52,121 nt of DNA from Paenibacillus lacisoli (GCF_030580655.1 NZ_JAUQTB010000019.1:1-52121); one strand, 5' to 3'; positions 8,758 to 17,859 are shown, counted from the first letter of the stretch. The notes: generated by a model not told the origin, from the letters alone. Translations and numbers: made by a program.

Positions 8758-8927
8758 AAACGTCATCTCTCCTTATTCGATCTTTTCACGATGAAGACTG
8801 AACTTGTGCATCATATGAAGATCCTTCGGGGCATGTGCCTAGGCAAATGACAATCGGAGAGCAGAAATATTCGAACCATACGCCAATCGCTACCGCTTTC
8901 CTACGACAATCATACTGCTGAAATACG

Positions 8928-8972
8928 AAAAGGGCTGTTCCCGCTGCTGCTTGGCTTGGGAACAGCCCTTTT
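8928..8972 (-). terminator. Terminator of the two-gene exporter operon
   Basis: AAAAGGGCTGTTCC (8928-8942) pairs with GGAACAGCCCTTTT (8959-8972). It lies just after the stop of the minus-strand exporter gene at 8989. The flanking A/T tracts would permit termination in both directions. Confidence 0.85.
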
Positions 8973-8988
8973 ATATGCTGAAATCCGG

Positions 8989-9447
8989 TCATGATTTGGT
9001 GCCGGACTGGGTTCGTATGCCTGCCCGGCGGATCATCTGGTTAAGAACCTCCGAGAGGACCAGACCTACAGCAATGGAGCCGGAGATCATCATCGCTTCT
9101 GCTGCCAGTTCCATAGCGTTGTTATAATCATGCTCCACGAAATTGCGCATTGCGTCATAAGCCATACCGCCGGGAACAAGCGGAATAATGCCCGCGACAC
9201 TGAAGATGATAACCGGCATTTTGTACAGCCTGGCAAAGGCCTGGCAGACGATGCCGACGATAAAGGTGGCAGCAAGGGACGCTGCCAGGGCATCATAACG
9301 ATCCACCAGCATAAAGTACACAAACCAGCTGATCATCCCGACCAGACCACACTGCAGCAGCGTCCGGCGCGGTGCATTGAAGATAATGACAAAAGCGGCG
9401 GCGGCTATAAAGCTTGTTATTAATTGTTCGAGCATCTGGAATAGCAC
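8989..9447 (-). CDS. Threonine/serine exporter small subunit (ThrE_2, DUF3815, YjjB-like)
   Basis: A 152-residue membrane protein with about four to five transmembrane helices, matching the C-terminal half of ThrE. The motif IIFSVAGIIPLVPGGMAYDAMR is typical (PLVPG is conserved in both halves of the family). It probably pairs with the product of the upstream gene to form a split ThrE-type amino acid exporter. Translation starts at GTG (9445-9447) with AGGAGG 7 bases upstream. The substrate threonine/serine comes from the family; other small amino or dicarboxylic acids are possible. Confidence 0.85.
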   Translation of the reverse strand: MLFQMLEQLITSFIAAAAFVIIFNAPRRTLLQCGLVGMISWFVYFMLVDRYDALAASLAATFIVGIVCQAFARLYKMPVIIFSVAGIIPLVPGGMAYDAMRNFVEHDYNNAMELAAEAMMISGSIAVGLVLSEVLNQMIRRAGIRTQSGTKS

Positions 9448-9503
9448 CTGTTTGCCTCCTTGTATTCAATCCGTGACAGTAGTTCCGGTAGGATGCCTGT
9501 CAC

Positions 9504-10262
9504 TTACAGGAAGGACAGAACGACAGCAATTCCGGCTCCGATGGCGAACGCCGTTAGAAAGGCTTCAGCTCCTTTGGACATGCCTGAGACAAGATGGCCG
9601 GCCATCAGATCGCGGACAGCGTTGGTAATGAGAAGCCCCGGTACTAGCGGCATGACAGAACCGATGATAATCTTGTCCAGTTCGTGCCCCCAGCCAAGCG
9701 TAACGAACAGCAGTGCAGCAAGTCCGACAACAAAAGCTGCGGAGAATTCGGCGAAGAATTTGACCTGGACCAGACGGTGGAAATAATACACTGCCGAGAA
9801 GCCAAGCCCGCCGCTGATCAGCGCCGGAATGAAGTCAGGCCAGCTGCCTCTGAACATGATGAGAAAGGAGCCGCTGGCAATAGCCGCGGCTGCAATCTGC
9901 ACGGGGACCGGATAAGCTAACGAGATATGCTCCAGCTCCTTCAGCCGGATGCGTGCCTCCTCAGCCGTCATCTCTCCGCTGCTGATCGAGCGGGAAATGG
10001 CATTCACCTCGGTAACCTTACGCAGATCCGTGGTGCGTTCCATGATCCGGATCAGTTTGGCGGGTTCCGTTCCGTCAATGGAGAAGATAATCCCGGTTGG
10101 CGTTACATAGCTGTGAGAGTGCTCCAGCCCCAGCGCATCGGCAATCCGGGTCATCGTATCTTCAACGCGGTAGGTCTCGGCACCGCTCTGCAGCATGATT
10201 TTGCCGGCAAGCAGGCACAGTTCAATAATTTGGTATGTGGGAATCGACAACATGAAATTCAA
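9504..10262 (-). CDS. Threonine/serine exporter large subunit (ThrE, DUF1212, YjjP-like)
   Basis: A 252-residue protein. The first ~100 residues are a soluble domain with LAGKIMLQSGAETYRVEDTM and YVTPTGIIFSI, the hallmark of DUF1212, followed by about five transmembrane segments and a PLVPGLLITNAVRDL motif. It forms an exporter with the small subunit encoded 56 bases downstream. The start is uncertain: a TTG at 10262 lies 4 bases after AGGAAAGG, an ATG three codons later lies 13 bases after it; I keep the TTG. The pair is cotranscribed and ends at the terminator near 8950. Confidence 0.87.
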   Translation of the reverse strand: MNFMLSIPTYQIIELCLLAGKIMLQSGAETYRVEDTMTRIADALGLEHSHSYVTPTGIIFSIDGTEPAKLIRIMERTTDLRKVTEVNAISRSISSGEMTAEEARIRLKELEHISLAYPVPVQIAAAAIASGSFLIMFRGSWPDFIPALISGGLGFSAVYYFHRLVQVKFFAEFSAAFVVGLAALLFVTLGWGHELDKIIIGSVMPLVPGLLITNAVRDLMAGHLVSGMSKGAEAFLTAFAIGAGIAVVLSFL

Positions 10263-10328
10263 GCTACCTTTCCTATATGCTTGCCTATGTCAAGCGCATT
10301 CTGTTCGGATTATTGTATCACAAAGACA

Positions 10329-11204
10329 TCAGGCTTCGATATACGGAATGTAATACGATTCATTCAGCCGGTCTGCTACTTCGGCAAACCCGAATGTGCG
10401 CAGCTCCCCGTCAACGAAGGTACGGAGTCCGTCGTCTGTCAGCAGGTGGTTGCTCTGAATATCGCGGACAAATGCCAGCTTCGCTTCCGGAGTTGCGCTG
10501 GCAAAAAAGAGCTGTACAGCTGGTCCATTCAGCTGCCAGTCGATCTGCTCGGGCACCGTGTAGCACGTATGGCAGATGTCTCTGGTATCACTGAGTGAAC
10601 GTACACCCAGCCCGTTCAGCGTAGGAACGGCCACCTGACGGCGGCGATCCTCCATTAAGCGGGTCATATACTCGCACGGATCCGTCACCGGCGTAATGTT
10701 AAAGCGCTCCCGGAATCGCTCCCGGACCCGTTCTTGGCGGGGGTCCCCTTCCGTTATAGCATGCAGCTGGTAGCTCTCGGCTGTTCCATCAAATCGTGTC
10801 AGCAGCTCGGGGCAGCTGTACAGTACATTCAAAAACTCCCTAATACTGCGCGCAACGAGCCAGACGCTGTTCACCGACATGGGAGCAACTGCTACAATCG
10901 GGGCTTCCTCCAGGCTGCGTGTCATGCCGAAATCGGTCAGGAAGCCGTAATGAATGCCGTCTCTCCCTGCATGTGCGAATGGAATAACATCTGGCGGCGT
11001 AGGCATGTACCGGGTGCCGGAGCCGCGTTCCATGACAAGCCCCAGATCAAAGCCAAGGGAATGCCGTTCCATTTCCAGTTCGTCCTCGAATCGGATCAGC
11101 TCCTTGATGATTGGAGGCATGGTGGGTAACGAAGCGGTTTTTTGGTTCGCGGCGGCCCGTCGGTAGGGTAGGGCAGCACTGCGGCTAAGGGTCTGTATCT
11201 TCAT
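10329..11204 (-). CDS. Uncharacterised 291-residue protein
   Basis: I do not recognise this family. The protein is soluble, with no signal peptide or membrane segment. A basic N-terminus is followed by an acidic helix (ELIRFEDELEMERHSLGF). A segment around residues 70-95 (PPDVIPFAHAGRDGIHYGF) recalls the glycine-rich core of SMI1/KNR4 (SUKH)-type proteins. A CxxC pair is present in DICHTC. The C-terminal part is acidic and ends in YYIPYIEA. The ribosome site AAGGAGAG lies 8 bases before the ATG. It is monocistronic and adjacent to, but separately transcribed from, the exporter pair. Role unknown; a SUKH-like cytoplasmic protein is only a suggestion. Confidence 0.6.
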   Translation of the reverse strand: MKIQTLSRSAALPYRRAAANQKTASLPTMPPIIKELIRFEDELEMERHSLGFDLGLVMERGSGTRYMPTPPDVIPFAHAGRDGIHYGFLTDFGMTRSLEEAPIVAVAPMSVNSVWLVARSIREFLNVLYSCPELLTRFDGTAESYQLHAITEGDPRQERVRERFRERFNITPVTDPCEYMTRLMEDRRRQVAVPTLNGLGVRSLSDTRDICHTCYTVPEQIDWQLNGPAVQLFFASATPEAKLAFVRDIQSNHLLTDDGLRTFVDGELRTFGFAEVADRLNESYYIPYIEA

Positions 11205-11553
11205 AAAAGTCTCTCCTTATATGGGCTTGATCAGTCGTTTATTTGTCATTTTGGAATATACCAGTAGAATCTGCTAATGCTTATCTATTAAACGTTTATT
11301 ATTTTACAAAAGTTGTTAACAATTTCGTCACCATTCCGGAGTTTGATAGTAATTGGATGGCGGAGCTTAGGTCAGCTATTACCTGCAGCCCTGTACTCTA
11401 CGTCTATCATATGTTGGCAGCTCTTCGCAAGTGAGGGTGGATGCACAGAAGATAAGAGAAGGCTATAATAGTTGAAAAGCTCAATCACATGTATATTGGA
11501 CACGATGAGATCAGGTTGAAACCGCAGACAAGGAACAGGAGAAGAGGCAGAAG
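11205..11553. other. Intergenic region without a gene
   Basis: About 350 bp between divergent genes. A TATAAT at 11464-11469 could be the -10 element for the HAD gene, but no good -35 lies at the right distance. No structured RNA or repeat is apparent. Confidence 0.4.
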
Positions 11554-12297
11554 ATGAAAGAACAAGCGGAACAGCGGCTGACGGCCGTTTTTTTTGATGT
11601 GGATGACACGATGTATGATCTGCTGGAACCAACCAGACTGGCACTCCGGGAAGTGCTGGAACTGCCGGAAACCTTCGACTATGAACAGGCTTTCCACCAG
11701 ATACGGCATTATAGTGATGTGCTGTCAGATGAGGCAAAGCTTTCGGACCGGAACCCGGGTGAAGAGGAGCTGTCGGCCATGCGTACCCGACGATACATCC
11801 TTGCGATGCGTCGATTTGGTCTGGAGCTGAGTCAGGGTCAGGCGGAGGAGCTTCAAGCGAGGTATGAGGCAAGACAAAAAGAAATCGCACCCTTCACGGG
11901 GGCTGTAGAATTGATGAAGCAGCTGCAGGATGGCGGTATGCAGGTGGGATTAATCACGAACGGAGAGCAAAAGCATCAATTCCGCAAAATCCAGACGCTG
12001 GGCCTGGACAAGGTCGTGCCGGCCGACAGAATTTTCATTTCGGGCAGTGTAGGGATCGCCAAACCTTCGCCCGGGATTTTTCACTATGTCAATCAGCAGA
12101 CAGGAACTTCCCCGGAAGAGTGTGTCTATATAGGAGATTCTTGGCGTAATGATGTTGTAGGCGCAATCGCAGCCGGATGGAATATGATCTGGTATAATTA
12201 CCGCGCTGTGGCTCAAGAGTCGGATCGTATGCCGCTGCGGACGGTTGCAAGCTTTGAAGAGTTAAGGGAGGTTCTTGGAGAGTTATCCCTTATCTAA
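11554..12297 (+). CDS. HAD-superfamily phosphatase
   Basis: A 247-residue haloacid dehalogenase-type hydrolase. Motif I is FFDVDDTMYD (nucleophile and acid/base aspartates), motif II LITNG, motif III the lysine in GIAKPSPGIF and motif IV GDSWRNDVVGA. A helical cap (~20-100) lies between motifs I and II, giving subclass I architecture as in YjjG/phosphoglycolate phosphatase-like enzymes. Such proteins remove phosphate from small metabolites, often nucleotides. The exact substrate is not readable. GAGG about 8 bases before the ATG serves as ribosome site. No cotranscribed neighbour. Confidence 0.9.
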   Translation: MKEQAEQRLTAVFFDVDDTMYDLLEPTRLALREVLELPETFDYEQAFHQIRHYSDVLSDEAKLSDRNPGEEELSAMRTRRYILAMRRFGLELSQGQAEELQARYEARQKEIAPFTGAVELMKQLQDGGMQVGLITNGEQKHQFRKIQTLGLDKVVPADRIFISGSVGIAKPSPGIFHYVNQQTGTSPEECVYIGDSWRNDVVGAIAAGWNMIWYNYRAVAQESDRMPLRTVASFEELREVLGELSLI

Positions 12298-12621
12298 GGA
12301 AGAAAAAAGGATATACGTTATTAGGAAGTTCATTCGCTCAATCCATGTTATGTGCGTGTTATATAAAGAGTGATTCCAGGGGATTCCGCCTATGGAATTT
12401 ATTTATCAGCATGGATATGTTATAAATATGTATTTTTTTATGACGCAGATGTGCTATTATAGATGGAATATTTGTAAAAAACATCGTTAATAGCAGTGGA
12501 TAAGCATAACATCGGATCTATATGTAAGTTTATCGGACATCAATTGCTTGTAAGTAGTTAAACGGAAACAAATTCTGGGCTGCGCGTCAGCGTAATCCAA
12601 TTGGGAGCGGGAGGGAATCTT
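12298..12621. other. Intergenic region upstream of adenosine deaminase
   Basis: About 320 bp, AT-rich. I looked specifically for a purine riboswitch (conserved TCTACC and GACTA elements) and found none. A small inverted repeat (ATTCCA 12373-12378, TGGAAT 12393-12398) and a TATTATAG run near 12452 are the only signals seen. Confidence 0.4.
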
Positions 12622-13671
12622 ATGCTGCAGGATAAACAAAAGGAAATTTTGCGTAAAATGCCCAAGCTGGATCTTCATTTGCATCTGGATGGCAGTGTGA
12701 AAACAGCTACGATTCTGGATCTCGCTCGTCAGCGCGGCATCAAGCTTCCCGCAGTGGATGCGGATGGGCTGATCCCCCACATGAAAGTCAGCGGGCGCTG
12801 CGGAAGTCTGGTGGAGTACTTGTCCAAGTTTGACTTCGTGGCAGGCTTTCTTCACACGGGAGAAGCGCTGGAGCGGGTTGCCTTCGAGCTGGTGGAGCAG
12901 GCGGCGGCAGATAACTGTGAATATATTGAGGTGCGGTTTGGTCCACAGCTGCACAGAGGTGAAGGGTTGTCCTGCTATGATGCGATCGGGCATGTATTAC
13001 AAGGACTGCAGCGGGGTGAGCAGGTTTACGGTGTAACCTCGCGGGCAATCGCGATCTGTCTGCGTCATCACTCCATCCGTGACAATCTGGAAGTAATCGA
13101 AGCTGCAGCGGCATACAAAGGTAAAGGACTGGCGGCTGTTGATCTGGCGGGGCCGGAAGCAGAATATCCGGCAGAGCTGCACCGGGAGGTGTTCGAGCGT
13201 GCACAGGCGCTTGGCCTGGCAGTTACGATTCATGCCGGGGAAGCGGCAGGTCCCGAGAACATCCGTGAAGCCATTACACGGCTGGGAGCCACCCGTATCG
13301 GGCATGGTGTACGCCTGCGTGAGGATAAGCAGGTGTTCCATATGGTGCACGATCAGGGGATTGTGCTGGAGATGTGCCCGATCAGCAACTACCAGACACG
13401 CGCTGTAGCGGACTGGAATGTGTATCCGATCCGCGAGTATTTTGATGCAGGTCTGAAGCTGACGGTGAATACAGATAATCTGACCGTATCTAATACCTCT
13501 ATTCACGAGGAGTACAGCATCCTGATGGATAAATTCGGTTTCAGGCTGAAGGAGATTGGACAACTGATCCTTAATGGAGTGGATGCTGCTTTTCTGGAGC
13601 CTGCGGTCAAGAGGCGGATGAAGGAAAGGTTTGAGTCGCGTTTTGCCCAATTGGGTGCCCTGCAGGTGTAA
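12622..13671 (+). CDS. add: Adenosine deaminase
   Basis: A 349-residue metal-dependent hydrolase that converts adenosine (and deoxyadenosine) to inosine. Zinc ligands and catalytic residues appear in order: HLHLDG (~20-25), the histidine and glutamate of HAGEAAGPENI, the histidine of RIGHGVRL, and the aspartate of NTDN. The last motif is NTDN rather than NTDD, a variant found in many bacterial members, so a related aminohydrolase specificity is not excluded. The ATG at 12622 has GGGAGGG 7 bases upstream; a TTG 7 codons earlier is less likely. It stands alone, but fits with the nucleoside uptake operon at 22.7-29.3 kb. Confidence 0.88.
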   Translation: MLQDKQKEILRKMPKLDLHLHLDGSVKTATILDLARQRGIKLPAVDADGLIPHMKVSGRCGSLVEYLSKFDFVAGFLHTGEALERVAFELVEQAAADNCEYIEVRFGPQLHRGEGLSCYDAIGHVLQGLQRGEQVYGVTSRAIAICLRHHSIRDNLEVIEAAAAYKGKGLAAVDLAGPEAEYPAELHREVFERAQALGLAVTIHAGEAAGPENIREAITRLGATRIGHGVRLREDKQVFHMVHDQGIVLEMCPISNYQTRAVADWNVYPIREYFDAGLKLTVNTDNLTVSNTSIHEEYSILMDKFGFRLKEIGQLILNGVDAAFLEPAVKRRMKERFESRFAQLGALQV

Positions 13672-13704
13672 GGCCGGGACCGTACCGGAATCTAAAATAA
13701 TGAA

Positions 13705-13736
13705 AGAGGGAAGCTGCCCCGGGCAGCTTCCCTTCT
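13705..13736 (-). terminator. Hairpin between convergent adenosine deaminase and ZIP genes
   Basis: GGGAAGCTGCC (13708-13718) pairs with GGCAGCTTCCC (13722-13732). On the minus strand the stem is followed by a T-rich stretch, so it best terminates the ZIP gene. The plus-strand side has only a weak T-run. Confidence 0.75.
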
Positions 13737-13751
13737 GTGCGTAAAACAAAT

Positions 13752-14507
13752 TCAGGACAATGAGCTTAGTACAAGGGAGGTGAACAGGCCAAGAGCAGTA
13801 ATCAATCCAACCCAGGGACCGCCTTCCTCATAAGCTTCAGGCATCATCGTCGAAGCGATCATCGCAATGATACCTCCGCCTGCAAAGGCTCCGATGCCGG
13901 CCATCAATGGTTCAGGTGCATGCTCCAGCAGCGTATAACCTGCCATGGAGGCCAGAGCCGATATCGCAAGCACAATACCCCACATCAGGAAGATGGTACG
14001 CCGGGAATACCCGCCCTGTTTGAGACCTACCGTACTGGATAAGCCTTCAGGAATGTTACTGACGAAGATAGATATAACCAGAAGCCAGCTGACAGATCCC
14101 CCGGCCAGCAGACTGGCGCCGATCATGACCGATTCGGGAATGGCATCCATAACTGTGCCGATAAATATGCCAAGGCCGCTGCCGCTGTCCCCCGAGCTTT
14201 TCCCTGATGCCTTGTCATCTTGCCCGCCGGAACGTTTTCTGTTTTTGCCGCCCTTTCTGGCAATCATCCAATCGAAGCCTGTGAATACGATTGCCCCCAG
14301 CAGGAAACCAATGGCGGTCGGCAGTAGTCCCCCGTCTTCGACAGCGTCTCCCAGCAGCTCGTAGGCAGCAGCACCCATCAAAATGCCGGTACCGAAGGCC
14401 ATAATGGCAGCAATAATGGCTTTCTTGATTTCGAACCATCCAGCAATTAGAGCTCCCAGCAGGACGGCTGAACCGGAAATGCCGCCCCACATCAATGCAG
14501 ACCACAT
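13752..14507 (-). CDS. ZIP-family-like metal transporter
   Basis: A 251-residue membrane protein with about eight predicted helices and a hydrophilic loop (~85-110, rich in K, S, G) between TM3 and TM4, as in ZIP proteins. TM4 and TM5 carry GTVMDAIPESVMIGASL and SNIPEGLSSTVGL. In canonical zinc ZIPs these read HNFIDG and HEIPQE, so the metal-binding histidines are replaced here by D and S while the glutamates remain. A further MMPEAYEEGG motif occupies TM7. It may move zinc or another divalent cation, or an atypical substrate. GGAGAGAGGG precedes the ATG. Confidence 0.8.
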   Translation of the reverse strand: MWSALMWGGISGSAVLLGALIAGWFEIKKAIIAAIMAFGTGILMGAAAYELLGDAVEDGGLLPTAIGFLLGAIVFTGFDWMIARKGGKNRKRSGGQDDKASGKSSGDSGSGLGIFIGTVMDAIPESVMIGASLLAGGSVSWLLVISIFVSNIPEGLSSTVGLKQGGYSRRTIFLMWGIVLAISALASMAGYTLLEHAPEPLMAGIGAFAGGGIIAMIASTMMPEAYEEGGPWVGLITALGLFTSLVLSSLS

Positions 14508-14718
14508 AGGCCCTCTCTCCTCTCATGAGGCTGCAGAACGTAACCTCTCTTTTTTGGTTATTATCCATTTACCCACAATTCATGATATGAAAGAGCTTGA
14601 AAAGGAAAGGCGTCTAACAACGTTTACTTACACGCAACTTGTAATTTTTGTGGATACAGGTTATTTTAAAATAAAGAGATTCAGGAGCATCAGTTAAATG
14701 AGCAGGAGGAGATAGAAC

Positions 14719-15435
14719 ATGAAAATAGATATCTGGTCAGATTTTGCTTGTCCGTTTTGTTACATCGGTAAACGCCGTTTTGAAGAGGCATTGGAACAGT
14801 TTGCTCACGCAGATGGGGTCCGAACTGTATTCCGCAGCTTCCAGTTGGACCCGCAGGCTTCGGTTCATCCTTCGGGGGATATCCATGATATGCTGGCTGC
14901 CAAATACGGAATGCCCCGCGCCCAGGCGAAAGCCATGAACGATCAGGTTACCGGTCAGGCGGCTGAGCTGGGTCTGCATTATGATTTTGATCGGGTTAAA
15001 CCAACGAATACGCTCGACGCCCATCGGCTGGCTCATTATGCTGCGTCCCAGGGCAAGGGCGATGAAGCGGCGGAACGTCTGTTGAAGGCCTATTTTATAG
15101 ATGGAGTTAACATTGGTGAACATTCCGTGCTGACTGCGGTGGCTGAGGAACTTGGATTAAGTGTGGAAGAAGTGGAACAGGTGCTGAGCAGCGACAAGTA
15201 TGCCCAGGATGTTCATCAGGATATCGAGCAGGGGGTTCAGCTGGGACTGACCGGTGTACCGTTCTTCGTGTTCGATAATAAATATGCCGTATCCGGTGCT
15301 CAGCCTTCCAGCCTGTTTCTTGAGGTATTGAACAAGGTGTGGGAGGAGAATCAAACCGTTCAGCCTCTGCCCGTGATTAAAACGAACGGGAGTGCACAAG
15401 GCGGTGAATGTACCGACGATTCGTGCACAATATAA
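14719..15435 (+). CDS. DsbA-family oxidoreductase, FrnE-like
   Basis: A 238-residue cytoplasmic thioredoxin-fold protein with active site CPFC at residues 11-14 (SDFACPFCYIGKRRFEEAL), an inserted helical domain and a cis-proline loop TGVPFFVF. This is the FrnE/2-hydroxychromene-2-carboxylate isomerase-like branch of DsbA proteins. A C-terminal tail ends in CTDDSC, a CX4C pair like the second thiol motif reported for Deinococcus FrnE. It may therefore act as a thiol oxidoreductase or chaperone under oxidative stress. No signal peptide. AGGAGGAGA precedes the ATG. Monocistronic with a terminator. Confidence 0.88.
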   Translation: MKIDIWSDFACPFCYIGKRRFEEALEQFAHADGVRTVFRSFQLDPQASVHPSGDIHDMLAAKYGMPRAQAKAMNDQVTGQAAELGLHYDFDRVKPTNTLDAHRLAHYAASQGKGDEAAERLLKAYFIDGVNIGEHSVLTAVAEELGLSVEEVEQVLSSDKYAQDVHQDIEQGVQLGLTGVPFFVFDNKYAVSGAQPSSLFLEVLNKVWEENQTVQPLPVIKTNGSAQGGECTDDSCTI

Positions 15436-15443
15436 GTAAAATA

Positions 15444-15510
15444 AAAATCCCCTCTTGGGGCGAGTGGAACATCATCCGATGTCCTTCCTCGCTCCCGCGG
15501 AGGGGATTTT
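15444..15510 (+). terminator. Long bidirectional terminator
   Basis: Outer arms AAAATCCCCTC (15444-15454) and GAGGGGATTTT (15500-15510) with an additional inner stem. It separates the convergent FrnE-like gene and the permease gene and ends in T-rich sequence in both directions. Confidence 0.9.
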
Positions 15511-15529
15511 CTTCATTAAAGCATACTAA

Positions 15530-16918
15530 TTACATCAAATCATCGCTGAGAGAAGAGCCTTTCTTCGTCAGCTTCAGGTAGATCATATACAGAATTCCGA
15601 TTGCCATCCAGACCAGTCCCACCTTCTTGGAGGCGGCGTCCAGATTCAGCCAGACATAACCGATGACTACAAATCCGATGATCGGGAACAGCAGGTGATT
15701 GATATAATCCTTGCTCTTCTGCTTACGCAGGAAGTAGTTCACAACCGCAATATGCAGGAAAAGGAATGCTGTAAGGGCACCGAAATTCACCAGAGAAGCC
15801 AGGGTGCTCAGATGGGAAGCAAAACCGAATGTAACAATAATGGAAATTACCGCCACCAGCAAAATGCTGACATAAGGTGTTTTGTACTTGGCATGAACCT
15901 TCGATAGAACGGAAGGAAGCTTCTTGTCACGGCCCATACTGTACAAAATTCGCGAGATGGCTGCCTGTGCAACCAGTGCGTCTGCAAGTCCCCAGGCTAC
16001 GGCTGTTGCTACAATCGTTGTCCATTTGAGCCAAGGGCCGCCAGCGATCTCGGCAATCTGATAGAATGCAGTGTCTGCGTTCTCAAAGGTGGTGTAGTCC
16101 GGCCAGATCAGCGCAGCCAGCCACGTCTGGATAATAAACATGATGCCAACCACGAGGAGGGAGAAGATGACAGCGCGCCCAACTGATTTCTTGCCGCCTT
16201 TGGATTCCTCTGCAAGGGTGGAGATGGCATCAAAGCCCAGGAAGCTGAGAACGGCAATGGATACGGCACCCATAACGACATTAAGACTGAAATGGTTTTT
16301 GTCATACAGCGGCTTAAAGGTGAACTCCGCTCCATTCACGCCTTTCACCAAAGCGATAATCGCCGTAATGATAAATACAGCCAGTACAATTAATTCGAGC
16401 GCAAGTATAATTTTGTTTGCCTTGCTGGTAAATTCAATGCCCAGCATATTAATCAGCGTGTTGACTACGATAAAGATCAGCAGCCATACATAGATAGGTA
16501 CATCAGGCAGCACGTCACCGAGGGCTGCCGAGCTGACCAGGTACATCAGGGATGGGATCAGAATGTAATCGAGCAGGATTACCCAGCCTGCGAAGAAGCC
16601 GACATATTCATTAATTCCGCGCTGGGCATAGGAATAGACGGAGCCGGCAATGGGAAAGGCCTCAGACATGCGTGCATAACTGAGTGCGGTGAATATCATG
16701 GCCACCATCCCGATGAGGTAGGCCAGGGCCACCATTCCGTGCGAGCCTTGGGCCACCTGGCCGTAAATGCCGAAGGGAGCAATTGGGACCATAAAGATCA
16801 ATCCGTAGATCAGCAGATCCCAAAAGGAAAGGGAACGGCTTAATTCCTGCTTATAACCGAACTGCTCCAGATTTCCGCTGTTTGTGGACGAAGCAGGTGT
16901 TGTTTTTTGTTCGTTCAT
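15530..16918 (-). CDS. APC-family amino acid/amine permease
   Basis: A 462-residue transporter of the amino acid-polyamine-organocation superfamily with about 12 transmembrane segments. The N-terminal motif FMVPIAPFGIYGQVAQGS is the unwound TM1 substrate site, and SVYSYAQRGINEYVGFFAGW and FLGFDAISTLAEESKGGKK are conserved. The gene lies 14 bases downstream of an acetamidase gene and has its own AGGAGGAGA site, so the two form an operon. The likely cargo is an amide, amine or amino acid related to that enzyme's substrate or product; sequence alone does not say which. Confidence 0.9.
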   Translation of the reverse strand: MNEQKTTPASSTNSGNLEQFGYKQELSRSLSFWDLLIYGLIFMVPIAPFGIYGQVAQGSHGMVALAYLIGMVAMIFTALSYARMSEAFPIAGSVYSYAQRGINEYVGFFAGWVILLDYILIPSLMYLVSSAALGDVLPDVPIYVWLLIFIVVNTLINMLGIEFTSKANKIILALELIVLAVFIITAIIALVKGVNGAEFTFKPLYDKNHFSLNVVMGAVSIAVLSFLGFDAISTLAEESKGGKKSVGRAVIFSLLVVGIMFIIQTWLAALIWPDYTTFENADTAFYQIAEIAGGPWLKWTTIVATAVAWGLADALVAQAAISRILYSMGRDKKLPSVLSKVHAKYKTPYVSILLVAVISIIVTFGFASHLSTLASLVNFGALTAFLFLHIAVVNYFLRKQKSKDYINHLLFPIIGFVVIGYVWLNLDAASKKVGLVWMAIGILYMIYLKLTKKGSSLSDDLM

Positions 16919-16932
16919 CAGTCCATCTCCTC

Positions 16933-17859
16933 CTATTCAGCCAGGCTGCCGTTAAAAAGTTGAATGTTGTATGCGTCCAGTACCTGACGGGGGACGAAGA
17001 AACGTGCCGTCATCAGCGGGTCTACAATTTGAGATATTTGTGACTGTCCGACCGCGCTGAACAGCATTGTTAATTCGCCTAGGGACAGATCTGTATGAGG
17101 GAGAAGTGTATCTGCCATGATCTCTACTGCTGATTTGGCAGCTTCGTCCAAGGTTTCCTTGGAGACGAGGACAGCAAGACCATCTTTATTTTCGAGGAAA
17201 GGATAAGGAATGGATTGTCCCTTAATGACATCAAGTGTGACGGTTACTTCAGCCGGAATTTCGATACCGGATACACCAACCTCACCATCGCCCATGGCCG
17301 CATGCAGATCGCCGAGAGCGAACAGCGCGCCGGGCTGATATACAGGGAAATACAGAACCGCGCCCGTCGTTACGAGAGTTGTATCCATGTTGCCGCCATG
17401 TGAACCTGGCGTGCCGCAGGATACAGGCTCCTGTTCCGGTGCCACGCCGATAACGCCGATCATCGGATTCAGGTCCAGCTGCAGCTTGTCGTTGAACAGG
17501 GCTTTACCGTTCTGGACAGGGATGATTTTGACTTCAAATTCATTCAGACGATGTCCCATAATGCCGAGCTGAGGGCCCGTTGCCATCACGCCCTGTGGCC
17601 CAAGGTCAATCTGCTCGATCGTCACCTTCAGAATATCCCCGGGCTCCGCACTTTCCACATAAACAGGACCTGTTGCGGGATTGATACGGTTCCAGTCAAT
17701 CGTGCTGTAGGTCGTATCAGCATGCTGAATCTGATTTTGGAAGCAGTCATAGGTTTCGATCACAAGCCGGCTTCCGGGCGATACCTGCACAGCGGGCTCT
17801 GTGTTCTTATCGAATGCGTAGATAAAATGCTCCTTCTCAACTTTCAAGCCATTAGTCAT
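16933..17859 (-). CDS. Acetamidase/formamidase family protein
   Basis: A 308-residue FmdA/AmdA-family hydrolase that releases ammonia from short-chain amides. Family motifs are visible: VYVESAEPGDILKV, GTPGSHGGNMD (metal/active-site region) and ALGDLHAAMGDGEVGVSGIE. Length equals the compact bacterial form. Cytoplasmic, no signal peptide. GGAGGGGG precedes the ATG. It is the first gene of an operon with an APC permease, suggesting uptake plus hydrolysis of an organic nitrogen source. A GlnR/TnrA-like half-perfect site lies about 90 bases upstream. Formamide, acetamide or another amide are all possible. Confidence 0.9.
   Translation of the reverse strand: MTNGLKVEKEHFIYAFDKNTEPAVQVSPGSRLVIETYDCFQNQIQHADTTYSTIDWNRINPATGPVYVESAEPGDILKVTIEQIDLGPQGVMATGPQLGIMGHRLNEFEVKIIPVQNGKALFNDKLQLDLNPMIGVIGVAPEQEPVSCGTPGSHGGNMDTTLVTTGAVLYFPVYQPGALFALGDLHAAMGDGEVGVSGIEIPAEVTVTLDVIKGQSIPYPFLENKDGLAVLVSKETLDEAAKSAVEIMADTLLPHTDLSLGELTMLFSAVGQSQISQIVDPLMTARFFVPRQVLDAYNIQLFNGSLAE

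Noticed and set aside
12298..12621. Purine riboswitch before adenosine deaminase
   Set aside because: The conserved TCTACC and GACTA elements and three-way junction are absent.
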